Below are positions 62,086-64,000 of a stretch of DNA of 64,000 bases, piece after piece. The notes under the pieces were generated by a model, which ran no database searches, was not told where the DNA came from, and saw nothing but the letters and a program-made list of their open reading frames with translations. The DNA comes from Todiramphus chloris collaris (Eukaryota > Chordata > Aves > Coraciiformes > Alcedinidae). A program made the translations under genes and the position numbers. Position 1 is the first letter of the stretch, and each line of letters opens with the position of its first letter. The stretch lies in contig JANVCC010000048.1 of assembly GCA_025345505.1 (NCBI GenBank), positions 1,844,037-1,908,036 on the forward strand. Reading direction: 5' to 3'.

Positions 62086-62338
62086 CTGATGACAAGGTGA
62101 CCCTCTTAGTGGATGAGGGAAAGGCTGCAAGATGTCATTTACCTGGACTTTAGTATAAAGATTTTGATGCTGTTTCCCACAGCATTCTCCTGGAGAAACT
62201 GGCTGCTCGTGGATGGTGTGTGTACTCTTTGCTGAGTAAAATCTAGCTGGATGGTCGGGCCGAAAGAATGGTGATGAGTGGAGTTAAATCCAGTTGGTGT
62301 CTGGTCACAAGTGGTGGTCCCCAGGGCTGGGCAGTTGG
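62086..62338 (+). mobile_element. CR1 LINE, internal reverse transcriptase fragment
   Basis: The DNA follows the start of the CR1 reverse transcriptase palm. 'gtggatgagggaaaggctg' and 'tacctggactttagt' encode the decayed 'DEGKAVDVVYLDFSKAF' segment. Next comes 'gtttcccacagcattctcct', and last 'gttaaatccagttggtgtct...caagtggtggtccccagggct', the PQG motif region. Frameshifts and stops break it, and both ends are truncated: no 3' tail is present. It overlaps the 5' part of the 6966-8036 copy but is more diverged. Confidence 0.9.
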
Positions 62339-64000
62339 AAGGTTTGCATCAGCTGTGGATCATTTCTTGTACGCAGTCTGCTTTGGAGAGTAAGAAAAAT
62401 CATGAAATAAGGATGAATGATTCCTTGTCAGGTGGCCTCAGCACCACAGAATAGTTATAAGCATATTTTATTTAACATTATGAATATAATTCTATAAGCA
62501 GGAACTGGACGTGCTGACACAGAAGGTCCCTTTCATTCCTACATCCATATTGAGTTATCCTTACTTAATTAATCTTTGTCTTCTTTTTATTAAACACAAA
62601 GAAACCTAAGTCATGTTATTTAAAGTAAGGGGAAAGAGGGAGGGGAGGCAGAGGATGCTGTACCAGGAATATCTCCATAGAGACTTTTTCCTACACTGAT
62701 GATTTAAGGTAGCTCAAGAAATCTCCAGCCTTTCTTAAAATAGATACATTCGTTAACTTGAGCTGTAACAAATATGTCACCGAATATTTCCCAAATGTGC
62801 AAAATATTGTATTCTGTAATTCATACTGTATCTTCAGTATGCAGTCCCATCTAAGTCTTCTTTTGGCTCCCTCTCTTGACAAATTATAGACATTTGGTTC
62901 CCTTTTGTCCTTAAAGTCACAACAAACAGCTGATGTGTAATTTTCATCTTTCAGCTTTTTGTACACATAACTTATGGAGAAATCTGGAGGGAGAATAAAA
63001 AGTCCTTTTCCTAGTGGATTTTGGTGCTGTTTCAGCTCAGAGTGTACCCTTCTTCCTCTCCTCTAGGTCAAAATTACCTGGGAAGAATTTTTCCTGGAAC
63101 TTTGTTTTGTGTTCAAATAAAACACTTATTTTAAACTATATTTAACTATTTTATTAAACTAGAAATGCATTTTCCTTGTAAATAATGTAAGCTAGTACAG
63201 TATTATAGAACTCCTTAGTCAAAGTAGTCAAAAAAATTTCCTGAATAAAAATGAAAACCAAATCAGCTTGTTGATTTGTTGAATCAGTTGCCTTTGTATC
63301 CCTTATTTCATTGTAAAATAACTGTGAGAGAAGGATAATGTACATGTGAATAAGCACTAACACAAACACCTGAAGCTCAGGTACGTCGTAAAACATTAGA
63401 AATGACATTTCATTCCACAGATATTTCTTAATATTAATGATATTGCATGGAAGATTCACAAATGCCCCAGTAACTAGGAACAATGCAAACCCATAAGTAA
63501 GTAACTAAACTACTTTAAATTCAATTACTGATATGTATCAACATTTTTACTTCCTTTTTTTTTTAGCACCTGTGGCATATTGGCCAGAAATTTCCACTGC
63601 GATTCCCTGTTGGTTTTTTTTCCTGAGTAATTGCTGTGAGTTAATTTACAACCTAGTAATGTGTGTAAGCAGTTCAAATTATTCCTTCCCATGTTCATTA
63701 CCTTGTATTTGTCATCAGAGAATTCCATCTGCTGTTGTAATGCCCATTCATCTAAACAGTACTACTGTCATTGGGAAGCCTGTTACTCTTGAAGCAGTGT
63801 AAAATAAACTGTGAAGTAGATGTCAAAAGCTATTTCACCTGTTTTACATTCAAATCCTTGCTTTGCTTCGCTCACTTTTCTACCGAGCAGAATCAATAAC
63901 AGCATTCATGATGGGATACAGACATTCAGCTCATAAGCTTTCAAGATATTAGCTTTTTTCACTTATGAAGGGTGGATGGGGAGAAAATGAACTAGTTGGC
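62339..64000. other. Single-copy noncoding stretch to window end
   Basis: No gene or repeat is recognised. Open frames of up to 109 codons (63154-63483, minus) lack domains. Confidence 0.5.

Noticed and set aside
1-64000. Search for tRNA, rRNA, spliceosomal RNA and recognisable exons
   Set aside because: Reading both strands gave no cloverleaf with intact A/B boxes, no rRNA-like stretch, and no frame with protein family resemblance except CR1 ORF2.

Overview
The window looks like nuclear DNA from a bird, or less likely another archosaur, taken from a gene desert or the inside of a very long intron. Three things support this. It holds about fourteen CR1 LINE fragments, most with the diagnostic 3' octamer tail (ATTCTRTG repeats). 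It holds no L1 or Alu-type sequence. Its single-copy sequence is AT-rich, CpG-poor and full of stop codons. I found no exon of a recognisable protein-coding gene and no rRNA or tRNA gene. The only recognisable protein homology is the decayed ORF2 (endonuclease / reverse transcriptase) of CR1.

Layout. 1-13 kb: CR1 tails and fragments (1-93, 3988-4248 minus, 5450-5511, the large 6966-8036 copy with reverse-transcriptase motifs, 9683-10158, 12211-12386) lie in plain sequence. 12.9-18.2 kb: a 353-bp LTR-like repeat (copy A), an (ATAGA)n microsatellite that grew out of a CR1 tail and contains a 10-N assembly gap, two old MIR-like SINE pieces, and a long stretch that reads like conserved regulatory DNA. 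18.2-24.4 kb: featureless. 24.4-26.5 kb: two CR1 copies, the second carrying a run of 16 G. 26.5-42.9 kb: mostly single-copy DNA with several candidate regulatory elements, pyrimidine/purine tracts and a cluster of homopolymers. 42.9-55.9 kb: a CR1, copy B of the LTR-like repeat, an internally deleted CR1 joining its endonuclease start to its C-terminal end, a nested palindrome, another CR1, and a weaker LTR-like block. 56-64 kb: two more CR1 fragments in single-copy DNA.

Nothing here forms an operon or a working gene system, and I did not find a new biological system. The most useful observations are the two-copy LTR-like repeat with uneven divergence, the microsatellite seeded by a CR1 tail, the rearranged CR1 at 49.8-50.2 kb, the nested palindrome at 52.2 kb, and several stretches with dense transcription-factor-like motifs that should be tested for conservation. 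All alignments to CR1, MIR and LTR families were made by eye from memory of the families, so boundaries are approximate (about 10-30 bp).
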